DNA of 64,000 bases from an uncultured Francisella sp. (GTDB lineage: Bacteria > Pseudomonadota > Gammaproteobacteria > Burkholderiales > Neisseriaceae), in contig CALUCM010000005.1 in NCBI GenBank assembly GCA_943914555.1, positions 1 to 64,000 of the forward strand. Direction: 5' to 3'. Numbering within the stretch: position 1 is the stretch's first letter; each line of letters begins with the position of its first letter. Below the pieces are notes generated by a model that saw only the letters and a list, made by a program, of their open reading frames with translations, made no database searches and was not told the origin of the DNA. Shown piece by piece: positions 52,651 through 62,815 of this stretch. The translations under genes were made by a program, and so were the position numbers.

Positions 52651-52971
52651 ATTAGAATGACTACTTGACAATGTGATTATACTTATACTGTTTTTTAACA
52701 GTTAAAAATAAAGTAAATTCTTCTACACTGAAGAGCCCAGCAAATTGTACAACTGTTAAGTACCGTAATAATGAATTCGGCCTGACAGCTTTTTACCAAA
52801 AATTGACACGGGTATAACAGTAAAGCATCAAAGGCCTAAGCTCTTGATGCAATACCTTATATTACTTTAGAATTCTCTCCCAAGCAATTTGTTAACAAGA
52901 GTTGCAGTACAAAGTTTGCTTCAATTACAGTAAAAATAATAAATACCTGAAATTAACGGACCTGAATTAAA
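52651..52971. other. Gene-free spacer between nnrD and ppiB
   Basis: 321 nt without a supported gene. It contains a perfect TTGACA at 52803-52808 and, 16 nt on, an inverted repeat GCATCAA / TTGATGC (52825-52831, 52844-52850). No T-tract follows, so a terminator is unlikely. Confidence 0.5.
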
Positions 52972-53466
52972 TTAATTAACTTTTTCTGCTCTGATGATGA
53001 CCGCTGCTTCTTTAGGCACATCTTGGTAAATACCACGGGAACCTGTCTGTAAAGACTTAATTTTATCCACTACCTCTTGCCCAGCAACCACTTTACCAAA
53101 AACTGTATAACCCCAGCCAGTGGGAGAATCAGAAGTAAAATCTAAAAAGTGATTGTCACTAACATTAATAAAGAATTGTGCTGTTGCCGAATGAGGATCA
53201 TTGGTCCTAGCCATTGCTACTGTATAACGCTCGTTTTTCAGACCATTATTCGCTTCATTTTGGATGGGTTCATGCGTTGGCTTTTGCTGCATCTCTTCAG
53301 TAAAACCGCCACCTTGCACCATAAAGCCATCAATCACTCGATGAAAAATAGTGCCGTCATAAAATTTTTCTTCCACATACCGTTCAAAGTTTTTTACAGT
53401 TTGTGGAGCGTTCTTATGGTCCAATGCGATATCGATATCTCCCAAGTTTGTATGTAACCTAATCAT
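52972..53466 (-). CDS. ppiB: PpiB, cyclophilin-type peptidyl-prolyl isomerase
   Basis: 164-residue cytosolic cyclophilin. YDGTIFHRVIDGFMVQGG, TAQFFINVSDNHFLD and GYTVFGKVV carry the catalytic Arg and Phe. No signal peptide. ATG overlaps the fbp stop (ATGA), so the two are coupled. Confidence 0.96.
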   Translation of the reverse strand: MIRLHTNLGDIDIALDHKNAPQTVKNFERYVEEKFYDGTIFHRVIDGFMVQGGGFTEEMQQKPTHEPIQNEANNGLKNERYTVAMARTNDPHSATAQFFINVSDNHFLDFTSDSPTGWGYTVFGKVVAGQEVVDKIKSLQTGSRGIYQDVPKEAAVIIRAEKVN

Positions 53467-54461
53467 GAATTGTTATCCTTTTGTTTTATCCACTGTTGAT
53501 GCCAATTTGCCACTCTTTCCACTTCCTCTTTGGCACCCAAGATAACTGGTGTGCGCTGATGTAAAGCAGTTGGCTGTATTGATAAAATATCATGCATCCC
53601 ATCGCTAGCCACTCCTCCTGCTGATTCAATGAGCAAGCTCATCGGATTGGCTTCATATAATAATCTTAATTTACCATTTTGATAATTACGTCTGTTATCT
53701 CTGGGATATAGAAAAATACCTCCTCTCATTAAAATACGATGAACTTCTGCCACCATAGAAGCAACCCAACGCATATTATAATTCTTATCTCTACTCCCCT
53801 CTTCGCCAGCCAATAATTCATCAATATAGGCACGCACTGAACCTTCCCAATAGCGATAATTAGAGGCGTTAATTGCAAATTCTTGGGTGTCAACAGGTAT
53901 TTTCATTCGCTCTCTAGTCAACACAAACTGCCCTTGATTGTTCAAAGTAAACAATGCCACCTCTTGTCCAAAGGTGATAGCCAATATTGTTTGCGGTCCA
54001 TAGAGAACATAACCAGCTACTAACTGATTACGACCTATTTGCAAAAAATCTTGCTCTGTTAATTGATCTTGCCTTTTGGGTAAAACAGAAAAGATAGTCC
54101 CAACTGAAATATCAATATCAATATTGGAAGAACCATCCAAAGGATCAAACAGGACTAAATACGGTGCTTGTCGATGAAAATTAATAAACTGGGCTTCTTC
54201 TTCTGAAGCACAACCTGCGACATAGGGATGGCCTCGCAGTTGCTTTAACAATAACTCATGAGCAATGACATCTAATTTTTTCTGTTGCTCACCTTGGACA
54301 TTGATTGAATCCGCATCTCCGTAAGCACCTGCCAAGGCGCCCAAGCGCACAGCCGAATTAATCCGCACACAAGCCTGTACTATCGATTGCACGACACTAA
54401 ATAAATTTTCTGCTAAATTAAATTTTCTGCTATAAGCAGCTAAAAATTCATTAAGTTGCAC
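53463..54461 (-). CDS. fbp: Fbp, class I fructose-1,6-bisphosphatase
   Basis: 332-residue gluconeogenic phosphatase. The metal-binding block LFDPLDGSSNIDIDISVGTIFSV is shown by LFDPLDGSSNID, followed by GYVLYG and the substrate-binding YPRDNRRN and GKLRLLYEANPMS. Starts at GTG (54461). Gluconeogenesis is supported by this gene and, perhaps, the GapB-like GAPDH. Confidence 0.96.
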   Translation of the reverse strand: MQLNEFLAAYSRKFNLAENLFSVVQSIVQACVRINSAVRLGALAGAYGDADSINVQGEQQKKLDVIAHELLLKQLRGHPYVAGCASEEEAQFINFHRQAPYLVLFDPLDGSSNIDIDISVGTIFSVLPKRQDQLTEQDFLQIGRNQLVAGYVLYGPQTILAITFGQEVALFTLNNQGQFVLTRERMKIPVDTQEFAINASNYRYWEGSVRAYIDELLAGEEGSRDKNYNMRWVASMVAEVHRILMRGGIFLYPRDNRRNYQNGKLRLLYEANPMSLLIESAGGVASDGMHDILSIQPTALHQRTPVILGAKEEVERVANWHQQWIKQKDNNS

Positions 54462-54517
54462 AATATAGTCCCTATATCCTCAAATCGGCGCTATTGTACC
54501 ATAAGCAGATAGCAGCG

Positions 54518-55345
54518 TTATAAAGTGCCACTCTTGATGTGATAGTATGCCTTATCCTTGCCAATTAAATCAGCTAATATGGGAAGAACTTTAGGTAAAG
54601 AAGTCTGTAAGGAATATACCGGATTAATCAACCACATGCCGCTTCTATACATTCCTCTTTCTTTAGAAAGAGGAAAACTAATCTCTACCTGCAAATAGCG
54701 CTGACTAATCTTGCTAAGCTCTCTAATCCATGCATCTAACGACCTATTTTTCAATCTTGGGTACCATAATAAGTAGCATCCAGTAGCAAATTTCTGATTA
54801 GCCTGATACAAAGTGTCGATCACGCGTTGATAATCATCTTTTACCTCATAAGAAGGGTCAATCAAAATAATCGATCGCCTGGGTTGTGGAGGTAAAAAAG
54901 CAAGCAGTTGGGAAAAACCATCTTGCTGATAAATTTTGTGTGCATGAGATGACTTGTGTATATAAGTAAGTAGCGACAAGTAATCTTGGCGATGCAATTC
55001 ACAGGCATGAACATAAAAATTTCTTGGTAAGTAAAACAATGCTATTGCCACAGCGCTAGGATAAATTCGCTTCTGCCAAAATGGCCGTAAAAATCTTTTG
55101 AAATCAAGCAGTGAGTCCGGCATATCAATCGAACCGTTCATCAATCGAGAAATGCCTGTCTTATATTCAGAATTTTTACAAGCCCTTTGCGAATCAAGTG
55201 AGTAAACACCTGCACCAGCATGGGTATCAAAATAGCTAAAAGCTTTTTTTTTGCTAACGAAATAGCGCAAACTTTCAAACAAACAATAATGCTTTAATAA
55301 ATCAGCATGATTGCCTGCATGATATTCATGACGATAACTTAACAT
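54518..55345 (-). CDS. rlmJ: RlmJ, 23S rRNA (adenine-2030-N6)-methyltransferase
   Basis: 275-residue SAM methyltransferase. The start MLSYRHEYHAGNHADLLKH, the DTHAGAGVY SAM loop and the catalytic IDPSYEVKDDY are diagnostic. Divergent from the uvrD/rep gene with a 68-nt spacer. Confidence 0.94.
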   Translation of the reverse strand: MLSYRHEYHAGNHADLLKHYCLFESLRYFVSKKKAFSYFDTHAGAGVYSLDSQRACKNSEYKTGISRLMNGSIDMPDSLLDFKRFLRPFWQKRIYPSAVAIALFYLPRNFYVHACELHRQDYLSLLTYIHKSSHAHKIYQQDGFSQLLAFLPPQPRRSIILIDPSYEVKDDYQRVIDTLYQANQKFATGCYLLWYPRLKNRSLDAWIRELSKISQRYLQVEISFPLSKERGMYRSGMWLINPVYSLQTSLPKVLPILADLIGKDKAYYHIKSGTL

Positions 55346-55413
55346 GTACTAAATCTTTCAAACCTCATATTTTTAAAGAGACACAACTCTATCTTAGCAA
55401 ATGCTAAGGTATA

Positions 55414-57657
55414 ATGAGCCTTTTTAGAAGATTGCTTTCAAGTATTTTTCAATCCTCGCTGACACATATGGACGCTGAATTACCATTTTTAATGCATCTT
55501 AACGAAGAACAGCGTGCTGCTGTTACCTATCCTGAAACCCTCTCGCTATTGGTACTGGCAGGAGCAGGTAGCGGCAAGACTAGGGTATTAACTAGTCGTA
55601 TTTTATGGCTACTTACGGTCAAACAAGCTTTTCCTGAACAAATTTTGGCAGTGACTTTCACCAACAAAGCTGCTGCTGAAATGCGTCAACGTGTAGTGAA
55701 TGGCTACACTTGCCGTCCTATGCAATCCATGTGGTTAGGCACTTTTCATGGGCTGTGCTACCGCTTATTACGCACTTATCATGAAAACGCTGGTCTGCCA
55801 AGCGAGTTTTCTATTATCGATAGCCAAGAACAGCAAGGAATTATTAAACGTCTGCTCAAAGATCACCATCTTTCTAGCTCCCTGTCTGTGCGTGAAATAA
55901 CCAGTTATATTAATCATAAAAAAGAACAAGGTATTCGGGTAAAACATTTGGATCCTACACAAGAGCCTTATAAGCGTGATCATCAAGAAGTTTACCGATT
56001 GTATGAAATGCACTGTCAGCAACATTTTCTACTGGATTTTCCTGAACTATTGCTACGTTCAGTAGAAATATTAGAAAAAGATACAGAGCTACGCAGCAAT
56101 TTACAACAAAAATTCCGATATATCTTAGTCGATGAATTCCAAGATACCAACGACATACAATATCGTTGGCTACGACTGCTTACTAGTGAAAATAATAGCA
56201 TTTTTGCAGTTGGTGATGATGACCAAAGTATTTACTCTTTTCGCGGCGCCAATGTCAGCAATATGCAAAAACTTCTGGTCGATTATGCCATAGCAACGCC
56301 CATTGTTTTGAAAAAAAATTATCGCTCTTCTCAAACCATTGTGGCGGCAGCCAATCATTTAATTTCCCATAATATCAACCGCCTAGGAAAAGATTTACAA
56401 AGCACTCAGCATAAAGGTGAACATATTTTTCATCTACATGCCCCAACTGACTTTGCAGAAAATCAATTCATTTTAGAAGAAATTAACCAACTGCATGATC
56501 AAGGCACACCCTACGGACAAATAGCTATTTTATATCGTAACAATGCTCAATCGCGCAGTATTGAGCAAATTTTGGCCAATGCAAATATTCCCTATGCCAT
56601 CTACGGAGGGTTGCGCTTTTATGAACGGGAAGAAATTAAGCATGCGCTTGCCTATTTGCGGTTACTTGTCCATCCACAAAGTGAGCACGCGCTCTTACGG
56701 GTCATTAATTTCCCTCCACGTAATATTGGCTTACGTACAATTGAAAAACTTCAACAACAAGCCCAGCTACAAAAACAGTCTCTTTGGCAAACCATCTTAG
56801 TAGAAAAAGACCACAACACTGCTTTAAGCAATTTCTACCTAATCATTAACCAATTGCAAAAAAAGTTGTCTGACTTTAACTTCCCTGAACTGATGCAAGC
56901 AGTGATTGAAGAAAGTGGATTAAAAGCACACTACCAAGAAAAAAAAGCACAATTTCAAGGTAAATTAGATAATTTGGATGAATTAATTAACGCGGTTTCT
57001 TCACCTGAATGGCTAAATCTTTCTACTAATAAAGAGCGAAACCGCGCTATTTTAGAGCAGCAAATCAACAATTTCTTGGCAAATGCCTGTTTAGAATCTG
57101 GAGAAAAACAAAATAAAACAGCTAAAGCACAACAAAATGATGAAGTAAAATTAATGACCGTTCACGCTGCTAAAGGATTAGAGTTTGATGTGGTTTTTTT
57201 AATCGCGCTAGAAGAAGGTATTTTCCCCAGTCAATACGCCATAGACAGCTATAATCAGCTAGAAGAAGAGCGTCGTTTAATGTATGTAGCCACTACTCGA
57301 GCAAAACAACGTTTATACATTAGCTCAGCAAGAGAACGACTTCATCAAGGTAGAAAACAGTTCTCCGTGGAATCTCGATTTGTTAGCGAATTACCCACTC
57401 AACTATTACGCAGCCTACCAACATCTTTGGTTTTTAACCAAGCTTCAGGATCAACGTTGAATGTGCCAGTAAAACAGATAGAAAAAAGCGATTCCCTGTA
57501 TCAGAAGGGACAAGTGGTTCGCCATCCTTCTTTTGGCACTGGAGTGATTATCGATCAAAAAAAACGTCATCATTCTCAAGTTTTAACCATTAATTTTGGT
57601 AGGCAAGGTATTAAACATCTTGATGCTTGTATTGCTAAACTGATCATTATTAGCTAA
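55414..57657 (+). CDS. UvrD/Rep-family DNA helicase
   Basis: 747-residue superfamily 1A helicase for repair and replication restart. Motif I AGAGSGKTRVL (about 50-60), TFTNKAAAEM, DEFQDTN, GDDDQSIYSFRGA, VHAAKGLEF, and YVATTRAKQRLY are all present. The C-terminal Tudor-like tail (GQVVRHPSFGTGVI) fits the UvrD/PcrA type more than Rep. ATG at 55414 with AAGG upstream. N-terminal 20 residues before the core are extra. Confidence 0.93.
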   Translation: MSLFRRLLSSIFQSSLTHMDAELPFLMHLNEEQRAAVTYPETLSLLVLAGAGSGKTRVLTSRILWLLTVKQAFPEQILAVTFTNKAAAEMRQRVVNGYTCRPMQSMWLGTFHGLCYRLLRTYHENAGLPSEFSIIDSQEQQGIIKRLLKDHHLSSSLSVREITSYINHKKEQGIRVKHLDPTQEPYKRDHQEVYRLYEMHCQQHFLLDFPELLLRSVEILEKDTELRSNLQQKFRYILVDEFQDTNDIQYRWLRLLTSENNSIFAVGDDDQSIYSFRGANVSNMQKLLVDYAIATPIVLKKNYRSSQTIVAAANHLISHNINRLGKDLQSTQHKGEHIFHLHAPTDFAENQFILEEINQLHDQGTPYGQIAILYRNNAQSRSIEQILANANIPYAIYGGLRFYEREEIKHALAYLRLLVHPQSEHALLRVINFPPRNIGLRTIEKLQQQAQLQKQSLWQTILVEKDHNTALSNFYLIINQLQKKLSDFNFPELMQAVIEESGLKAHYQEKKAQFQGKLDNLDELINAVSSPEWLNLSTNKERNRAILEQQINNFLANACLESGEKQNKTAKAQQNDEVKLMTVHAAKGLEFDVVFLIALEEGIFPSQYAIDSYNQLEEERRLMYVATTRAKQRLYISSARERLHQGRKQFSVESRFVSELPTQLLRSLPTSLVFNQASGSTLNVPVKQIEKSDSLYQKGQVVRHPSFGTGVIIDQKKRHHSQVLTINFGRQGIKHLDACIAKLIIIS

Positions 57658-57755
57658 AAGTCTAAAACAACATATCAGACAAAGCCATAACGACTTATGC
57701 TAAAATACTTCTAGTAGGGTGCTGCACTGTCAGCAGATTTTGGATCAAAATATAT

Positions 57756-57785
57756 GGCCCTTCTTCCACCAATTGGAAAAAGGCC
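57756..57785 (+). promoter_or_regulatory. Hairpin in the leader of the membrane protein gene
   Basis: GGCC-C-TT-C-TTCC ... GGAA-A-AA-GGCC, an imperfect stem ending just before the AGGAGG ribosome site. It could influence initiation; function is inferred from position only. Confidence 0.3.
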
Positions 57786-57797
57786 ACACAGGAGGCT

Positions 57798-58304
57798 ATG
57801 ATGCGTGAAGATCATTATGAAAATGAAGAAATAAAATACGATAGCGCCCGCGCGCCTGATTTAGATGAAGATCAACTATCTCCAGTAAAAGGGCAGCCGC
57901 AGGAAAAAACAGCATTAATTGATCAACAACTGAAAGAAGATGCAGTTCAGGCCGAGCAAATAAGTAATGAGAAGAAACAAAAACGTGAGGCGAAAAGGAC
58001 GCGTGTGATGCCGATTTATCGTTGGTTCTTTACAATTGTATGTCTTGCTATTCCCATCTTAAATATATTTCTTTTCATCTATTGGTCTTTTTTCTCTGAC
58101 CGAGTGAACAAAAATCTGAAAAATCTATTGCTCGCTTTTCTTATTTTCGCTGTGTTATTGGCAATATTGATCACTACAGCTTATTTCAATGTGAGCTATC
58201 TTGACCCTAGCGTAGTCAATGTAGCCCAAGAGTTTTTTGCCAATATCTCGACAACCATTGCTCATTTGTTTACTGGCTTAGGTAAAATCGTTTTTTTCCA
58301 TTGA
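57798..58304 (+). CDS. Small membrane protein of unknown function
   Basis: 168 residues with no family I recognise. Residues 1-65 are polar and charged (acidic start, then a lysine/arginine-rich stretch EKKQKREAKRTR). Two transmembrane segments follow (about 76-97 and 110-132), then a short tail of amphipathic character. The layout is a cytosolic N-terminus with a hairpin in the membrane. AGGAGG ribosome site; ATG at 57798 or 57801. Closed by a terminator before glnE. Confidence 0.75.
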   Translation: MMREDHYENEEIKYDSARAPDLDEDQLSPVKGQPQEKTALIDQQLKEDAVQAEQISNEKKQKREAKRTRVMPIYRWFFTIVCLAIPILNIFLFIYWSFFSDRVNKNLKNLLLAFLIFAVLLAILITTAYFNVSYLDPSVVNVAQEFFANISTTIAHLFTGLGKIVFFH

Positions 58305-58325
58305 TTTTAGATCATGAAGATTAAT

Positions 58326-58352
58326 AAAGGGCTCTTTAGCAGAGCCCTTTTT
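58326..58352 (+). terminator. Terminator before glnE
   Basis: Perfect 10-bp stem AAAGGGCTCT / AGAGCCCTTT, loop TTAGC, with a T-rich tail, 21 nt after the small membrane protein gene. Confidence 0.9.
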
Positions 58353-58372
58353 AATTTTTAGAGGGGGATACT

Positions 58373-61069
58373 ATGTTGCAAGCGGAAAAACTAATTGAAT
58401 CAGCCCAGCGTTATTCACCCTACTTGCATAATTTAATAAATAGCAAACAAATTTCAATAACACAATTATCTTCTTTACTAAATAAACCGCTGACATGCGA
58501 CTTTTTTCATCATTTTACCAACTGGGATGAAATTGAAAATACTCTTAATGAACATCAATTGAAATATCACCTATCTTTACTACGCTGCTTGACTTTCGCC
58601 CAAGTAATGATCCGAGATTTAAATCATCTTGGCTCACTGGAAGAAGTGATGCTAACTATGAGTCATTTGGCTGATTTTTGCCTGATAAAAACCCAATGTT
58701 TGGTAGAAAAACTTTATACGCAGCGCTATGGTGAACCCATTGGTACAGAGTCGCAAAACACACAACATCTTACCATCATCGCAATGGGCAAGTTAGGTGG
58801 TCAAGAACTTAACGTCTCTTCTGATATCGATCTTATTTTTACCTATCCAGAAGAAGGCAGAAGTAATGGACGGCGACAGATCTCTCTACAAGAATTTTTC
58901 ATCAAAACAACTCAAAAAATCATTCAACTAATTGATAGTACCACAGAAAATGGCCGTATATTCCGGGTAGATAATCGCTTGCGCCCGTACGGCGATTCTG
59001 GACCAATTGTCATGAGCGAAGAGGCTTTAGAAAATTATTTACTAACTCAAGGGAGAGACTGGGAGAGATATGCCTGGATTAAGGCACGTGTGGTTTCTCC
59101 TTACCCTAATCACATTAAAAAATTAATCACCCCTTTTGTTTATAGAAAATACCTAGATTTTAATTCTCTAGAGTCTATGCGCCAACTACATCGACAAGTT
59201 GCTCGTGAAATTTCCTATACACAGACACAAGATAATATTAAATTAGGTTATGGCGGCATTCGCGAGATAGAATTTATTGCGCAAATTTTTCAGTTAATTC
59301 GTGGTGGGCAGTTTAGCCAGCTGCAATCAAATAATATTAGAGCTACTTTAATGAATGCAGCGCAATTAAACATTATTAGCGAAAGTCAGGCTAAGCAGCT
59401 TCTTTCCAGCTATGCCTTTTTAAGGCAAACAGAACACCGCTTACAGTATAGGCACGACCAACAAACTCACAGTTTACCTCAGCATGAAAAAGAGCAACAG
59501 CTACTTGCTTGCAGCATGGGTTTTGCTGACTACCACCTGTTTATCAACAAACTAAACCAACATCGTCAAAATGTTAATGCACTCTTTAAAGGGATCTTTC
59601 ATTTAGACACTGATCAAGAAAACGAAAATAAAATATCATTAGATACATTCTGGCAACGTATCGATGATCAGCACTATGCCAAACAAATATTACAAGATTA
59701 CTCGATTACCAATCAAGATAGTGTGTTAAGGCAATTACAGCAGTTCAAACATAACTGTTACAGTAAAACTAATCCTCGCGTACAAAACTTATTTGATCAA
59801 TTGATTCCCAAATATCTAAAAGCCTTAGCTGATTCACCACCCCAAGACATTACTCTCTCACGTCTGCTTGATTTATCAAAACAGCTAATTGGACGTCCTT
59901 CTTATCTTGCATTTCTTAACGAATATCCTGCCGTCATTCATAAGCTAATTGGCATCTTGAATCAAAGTGATTGGATGGCCAATTATTTGAGCCGTTATCC
60001 TATTTTGCTTGATGAACTAATCGGAGCACAGTTACTAGATACTCGTTTTGACTGGCAAGGATTAAAGCGTCATCTTACTTATGAACTGAAAAAAGCTGGA
60101 GATGATGTGGAAGCACAGATGGACCTAATGAGGCAAGTTCAGCACTCTTTTATTTTTCGTTTGGCCATGCAAGAACTACACCAATTATGGCGTGTTGAAG
60201 ATCTTTCCGATCAATTGGCATTTCTAGCAGACATTCTATTGGAAATATCACTCTATCAAGTATGGCAGAATTACCAAAAGACACATAGTGAGCTACCTAA
60301 ATTCGGCATCATTGCCTATGGCAAATTAGGAGGTAAAGAATTAACTTATACCTCAGATTTGGATCTTGTTTATTTATATGATGACAATAATGAAAAAGCA
60401 GGAGAAATTTACAGTTGGTTTGCTACACGTTTGACTTCATTTTTATCAGCTGCTACTGCAAACGGGCGGCTCTACAAGATTGATTTGCGTCTGCGACCCT
60501 ACGGAGAGGCAGGTTTTTTGGTGAGTGAAATGAATTTCTTCCAACATTACCAAAAAGAGCAGGCCTGGACTTGGGAACACCAAGCATTAAGTAGGGCTCG
60601 CTTTATTGCTGGTGACAAAAAAATAGCACAAGCCTTCTATCAGTTACGTAAAGAGATTTTGCTCTTGCCAAGAAATCATACCAAACTCAAAAAAGACATT
60701 ATCAACATGCGTGAAAGAATTGCATCTTCACACTCTCACTCCCTCCTTGATGTCAAATATGCAAGAGGGGGATTAACCGATGTGGAATTTATTATTCAAT
60801 ACATTGTATTGGCTTATTCCGTTTCTTATCCGGCTCTAACCGATAATATAGGCAATATTGCGCTTTTAAAACGGGCAGCGGATTACAGCATTATCAATCA
60901 ATCATTAGCTCAAGCAGTCGGTGATGCGTATCGTGCCTATCGAAAAATTGCTCACAATCAAGTCCTACACGATCATCCTCCCCCTGTTGATCAAACACAG
61001 CTACTACAGCACTATGCCACAGTAAGAGAATTATGGCAGCAAGTTTTTAAAAACGAAGGCCAGAGGTAA
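58373..61069 (+). CDS. glnE: GlnE, glutamine synthetase adenylyltransferase
   Basis: 898-residue bifunctional enzyme that adenylylates and de-adenylylates glutamine synthetase under PII control. Two nucleotidyltransferase domains: MGKLGGQELNVSSDIDLIF (about 141-159) and YGKLGGKELTYTSDLDLVY (about 650), each followed by a GlnE-type helix block (GYGGIREIEFI and ARGGLTDVEFI). Slightly shorter than E. coli GlnE (946). GAGGGGG ribosome site. No glnA or glnB near. Confidence 0.96.
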   Translation: MLQAEKLIESAQRYSPYLHNLINSKQISITQLSSLLNKPLTCDFFHHFTNWDEIENTLNEHQLKYHLSLLRCLTFAQVMIRDLNHLGSLEEVMLTMSHLADFCLIKTQCLVEKLYTQRYGEPIGTESQNTQHLTIIAMGKLGGQELNVSSDIDLIFTYPEEGRSNGRRQISLQEFFIKTTQKIIQLIDSTTENGRIFRVDNRLRPYGDSGPIVMSEEALENYLLTQGRDWERYAWIKARVVSPYPNHIKKLITPFVYRKYLDFNSLESMRQLHRQVAREISYTQTQDNIKLGYGGIREIEFIAQIFQLIRGGQFSQLQSNNIRATLMNAAQLNIISESQAKQLLSSYAFLRQTEHRLQYRHDQQTHSLPQHEKEQQLLACSMGFADYHLFINKLNQHRQNVNALFKGIFHLDTDQENENKISLDTFWQRIDDQHYAKQILQDYSITNQDSVLRQLQQFKHNCYSKTNPRVQNLFDQLIPKYLKALADSPPQDITLSRLLDLSKQLIGRPSYLAFLNEYPAVIHKLIGILNQSDWMANYLSRYPILLDELIGAQLLDTRFDWQGLKRHLTYELKKAGDDVEAQMDLMRQVQHSFIFRLAMQELHQLWRVEDLSDQLAFLADILLEISLYQVWQNYQKTHSELPKFGIIAYGKLGGKELTYTSDLDLVYLYDDNNEKAGEIYSWFATRLTSFLSAATANGRLYKIDLRLRPYGEAGFLVSEMNFFQHYQKEQAWTWEHQALSRARFIAGDKKIAQAFYQLRKEILLLPRNHTKLKKDIINMRERIASSHSHSLLDVKYARGGLTDVEFIIQYIVLAYSVSYPALTDNIGNIALLKRAADYSIINQSLAQAVGDAYRAYRKIAHNQVLHDHPPPVDQTQLLQHYATVRELWQQVFKNEGQR

Positions 61070-61073
61070 AAAA

Positions 61074-61102
61074 ACCGCTCCAGAACGATTCTAAAGAGCG
61101 GT
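61074..61102. terminator. Terminator between glnE and mdh
   Basis: ACCGCTC / GAGCGGT with an inner AGAA-CGA-TTCT stem. The minus strand continues into seven T, so it serves mdh best, and glnE perhaps. Confidence 0.85.
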
Positions 61103-61131
61103 ATTAATCATATAAAAAATCTTAGATTAAA

Positions 61132-62118
61132 TTATGTTTTTAATAAAGTAGCAGCTGTCTGCCTTTCTTCCTCCAATTCTTGCGTTGTTTTTCGCAAAGC
61201 CTCTAAAGAAACGGCATCAAAAGTTAAATCTTTAACAACCTGATAATCACCATTGTTACACACAACTGGCATACCACAAATTAGTCCTTCAGGAATTTCA
61301 GCATAGCTTCCATCAGAAACAACCCCCATCGTCACCCAATCACCATTACTGCCTAACACCCAGTCATGAATATGATCAATAGCAGCACAAGCAGCAGAAG
61401 CAGCAGAAGAAAAGCCTCTGGCTTGAATAATAGCCTGACCCCGATCAGCTACCGTAGGTAAAAAAGTCTTGCGATACCACTGATCATCATTGATCAGTTC
61501 TGATACCAACCGTCCATTGAGTGTGGCAAAGCGATAATCGGCATACATGCTTGAGCTATGATTACCCCACACCACCATCTTCTTGATATCACTCACAGGT
61601 TGATTTAGTTTATCCGCCAATTGAGCAAGAGCACGGTTATGATCCAAGCGCAACATAGCAGTAAAATTTTTTGCAGGTAAATCTGGTGCCGATTTCATAG
61701 CGACATAGGCATTGGTATTAGCTGGATTACCTACAACAAGCACTTTTACATTACGATCAGCAACATGATTCAAAGCTGCGCCTTGCGTGACAAAAATTTT
61801 ACTATTTTCCATCAATAAATCTGAGCGTTGCATTCCTTTACCACGTGGTTTTGAACCAACAAGAAGAGCGATTTGTGCATCTTTAAAAGCAACCTCCGGG
61901 TTATCAGAATCAAACATATCAACCAATAAAGGAAACGCACAGTCTTTTAATTCCATCATCACTCCTTTAACTGCTTGCCGGGCTTGTGGCAAATCAAGCA
62001 GCTGTAAAATGATTGGTTGATCATCACCTAACATTTCGCCGCTAGCAATTCTAAAAAGTAATGCATAACCAATTTGGCCAGCAGCACCTGCCACTGCAAC
62101 GCGAATAGCCTTTTTCAT
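61132..62118 (-). CDS. mdh: Mdh, malate dehydrogenase (long, beta-type)
   Basis: 328-residue TCA-cycle enzyme. VAVAGAAGQIGYALLFRIASG, the catalytic loop PRGKGMQRSDLL, NPANTNAYVAM, LDHNRALAQLA and the active His in VVWGNHSSSM are clear. This is the AAGQIGY type found in betaproteobacteria. AAGGAGA ribosome site. Divergent from sdhC. Confidence 0.97.
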   Translation of the reverse strand: MKKAIRVAVAGAAGQIGYALLFRIASGEMLGDDQPIILQLLDLPQARQAVKGVMMELKDCAFPLLVDMFDSDNPEVAFKDAQIALLVGSKPRGKGMQRSDLLMENSKIFVTQGAALNHVADRNVKVLVVGNPANTNAYVAMKSAPDLPAKNFTAMLRLDHNRALAQLADKLNQPVSDIKKMVVWGNHSSSMYADYRFATLNGRLVSELINDDQWYRKTFLPTVADRGQAIIQARGFSSAASAACAAIDHIHDWVLGSNGDWVTMGVVSDGSYAEIPEGLICGMPVVCNNGDYQVVKDLTFDAVSLEALRKTTQELEEERQTAATLLKT

Positions 62119-62440
62119 CTTTATATCTCCTTAAATAGCGAATGATTAAATCTGTGCGAGCTGATAAATCTCTAACTTGGTATCAGCTGTTTATCATATC
62201 AAAATTAGCTGCACTATCTCAAACCGATCGCAATAGCCATCAGTCACAATGAGCACACTAGCGTAGCAAGAAGATATTTGATTTGCGTTTTTATTTTTTC
62301 TCAATAGTTAATTGATAAACTGGTTTAAAAACCATGAAGATAAATGGTAAGGATGAGCATCCCTTACCCTTAATTTGTGTTACAATGGCGGATGTTGTTG
62401 TATCTAAAAATTAACAATAAAGAAATTTAAGAATCAAACC
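62119..62440. other. Divergent regulatory spacer between mdh and sdhC
   Basis: 322 nt without a gene. It holds a hairpin with GGTAAGG / CCTTACC arms (62346-62368) and, 10 nt further, the sdh promoter candidate. Both TCA genes likely draw their promoters from here. Confidence 0.6.
62378..62386 (+). promoter_or_regulatory. Extended -10 promoter candidate for sdhCDA
   Basis: TGTTACAAT (TGn plus TACAAT), 55 nt before sdhC; -35 not recognisable. The hairpin at 62346-62368 overlaps the place of the -35. Confidence 0.4.
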
Positions 62441-62815
62441 ATGAAAGAACATCCTATTTATCTTGACCTTAAGAGAATCCGTTTACCTGTTTCAGCCATT
62501 GCTTCCATCTTACATCGGGCAACAGGAACTGCTCTTGTACTTGGTTTGCCCTTCCTTCTATGGCTGCTTGCTGCCTCTTTAAACTGGCATCAATCATTTC
62601 ACTGGTATGAAATAGTGATTCATTCAAAGCTAATGAAAATTATCTTAATCTTGTTCTTATGGTCGTTTTTTCATTACGCTTTATTTGATATACGACTTTT
62701 TCTATTAGATATGCATTGGGGTTTGTCACTACCGACTGCGCGATTAACCGCTAAAATCGTTTTATACAGCTCTCCACTGTTAGCAATCATACTAGGAGGA
62801 TATCTCTTATGGTAG
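62441..62815 (+). CDS. sdhC: SdhC, succinate dehydrogenase cytochrome b556 subunit
   Basis: 124-residue membrane anchor with three transmembrane helices. SILHRATG (22-29) is the quinone-side signature. The heme-ligand region reads FFHYALFDIRLFLLD: the His (78) that matches E. coli His84 is present, but the following GIRH is DIRL, so Gly and the second His are lost. Overlaps sdhD by 7 nt. Confidence 0.93.
   Translation: MKEHPIYLDLKRIRLPVSAIASILHRATGTALVLGLPFLLWLLAASLNWHQSFHWYEIVIHSKLMKIILILFLWSFFHYALFDIRLFLLDMHWGLSLPTARLTAKIVLYSSPLLAIILGGYLLW

Noticed and set aside
52803..52850. Small RNA gene between nnrD and ppiB
   Set aside because: A perfect -35 and an inverted repeat are present, but the -10 is poor and the repeat is not followed by a T-tract.
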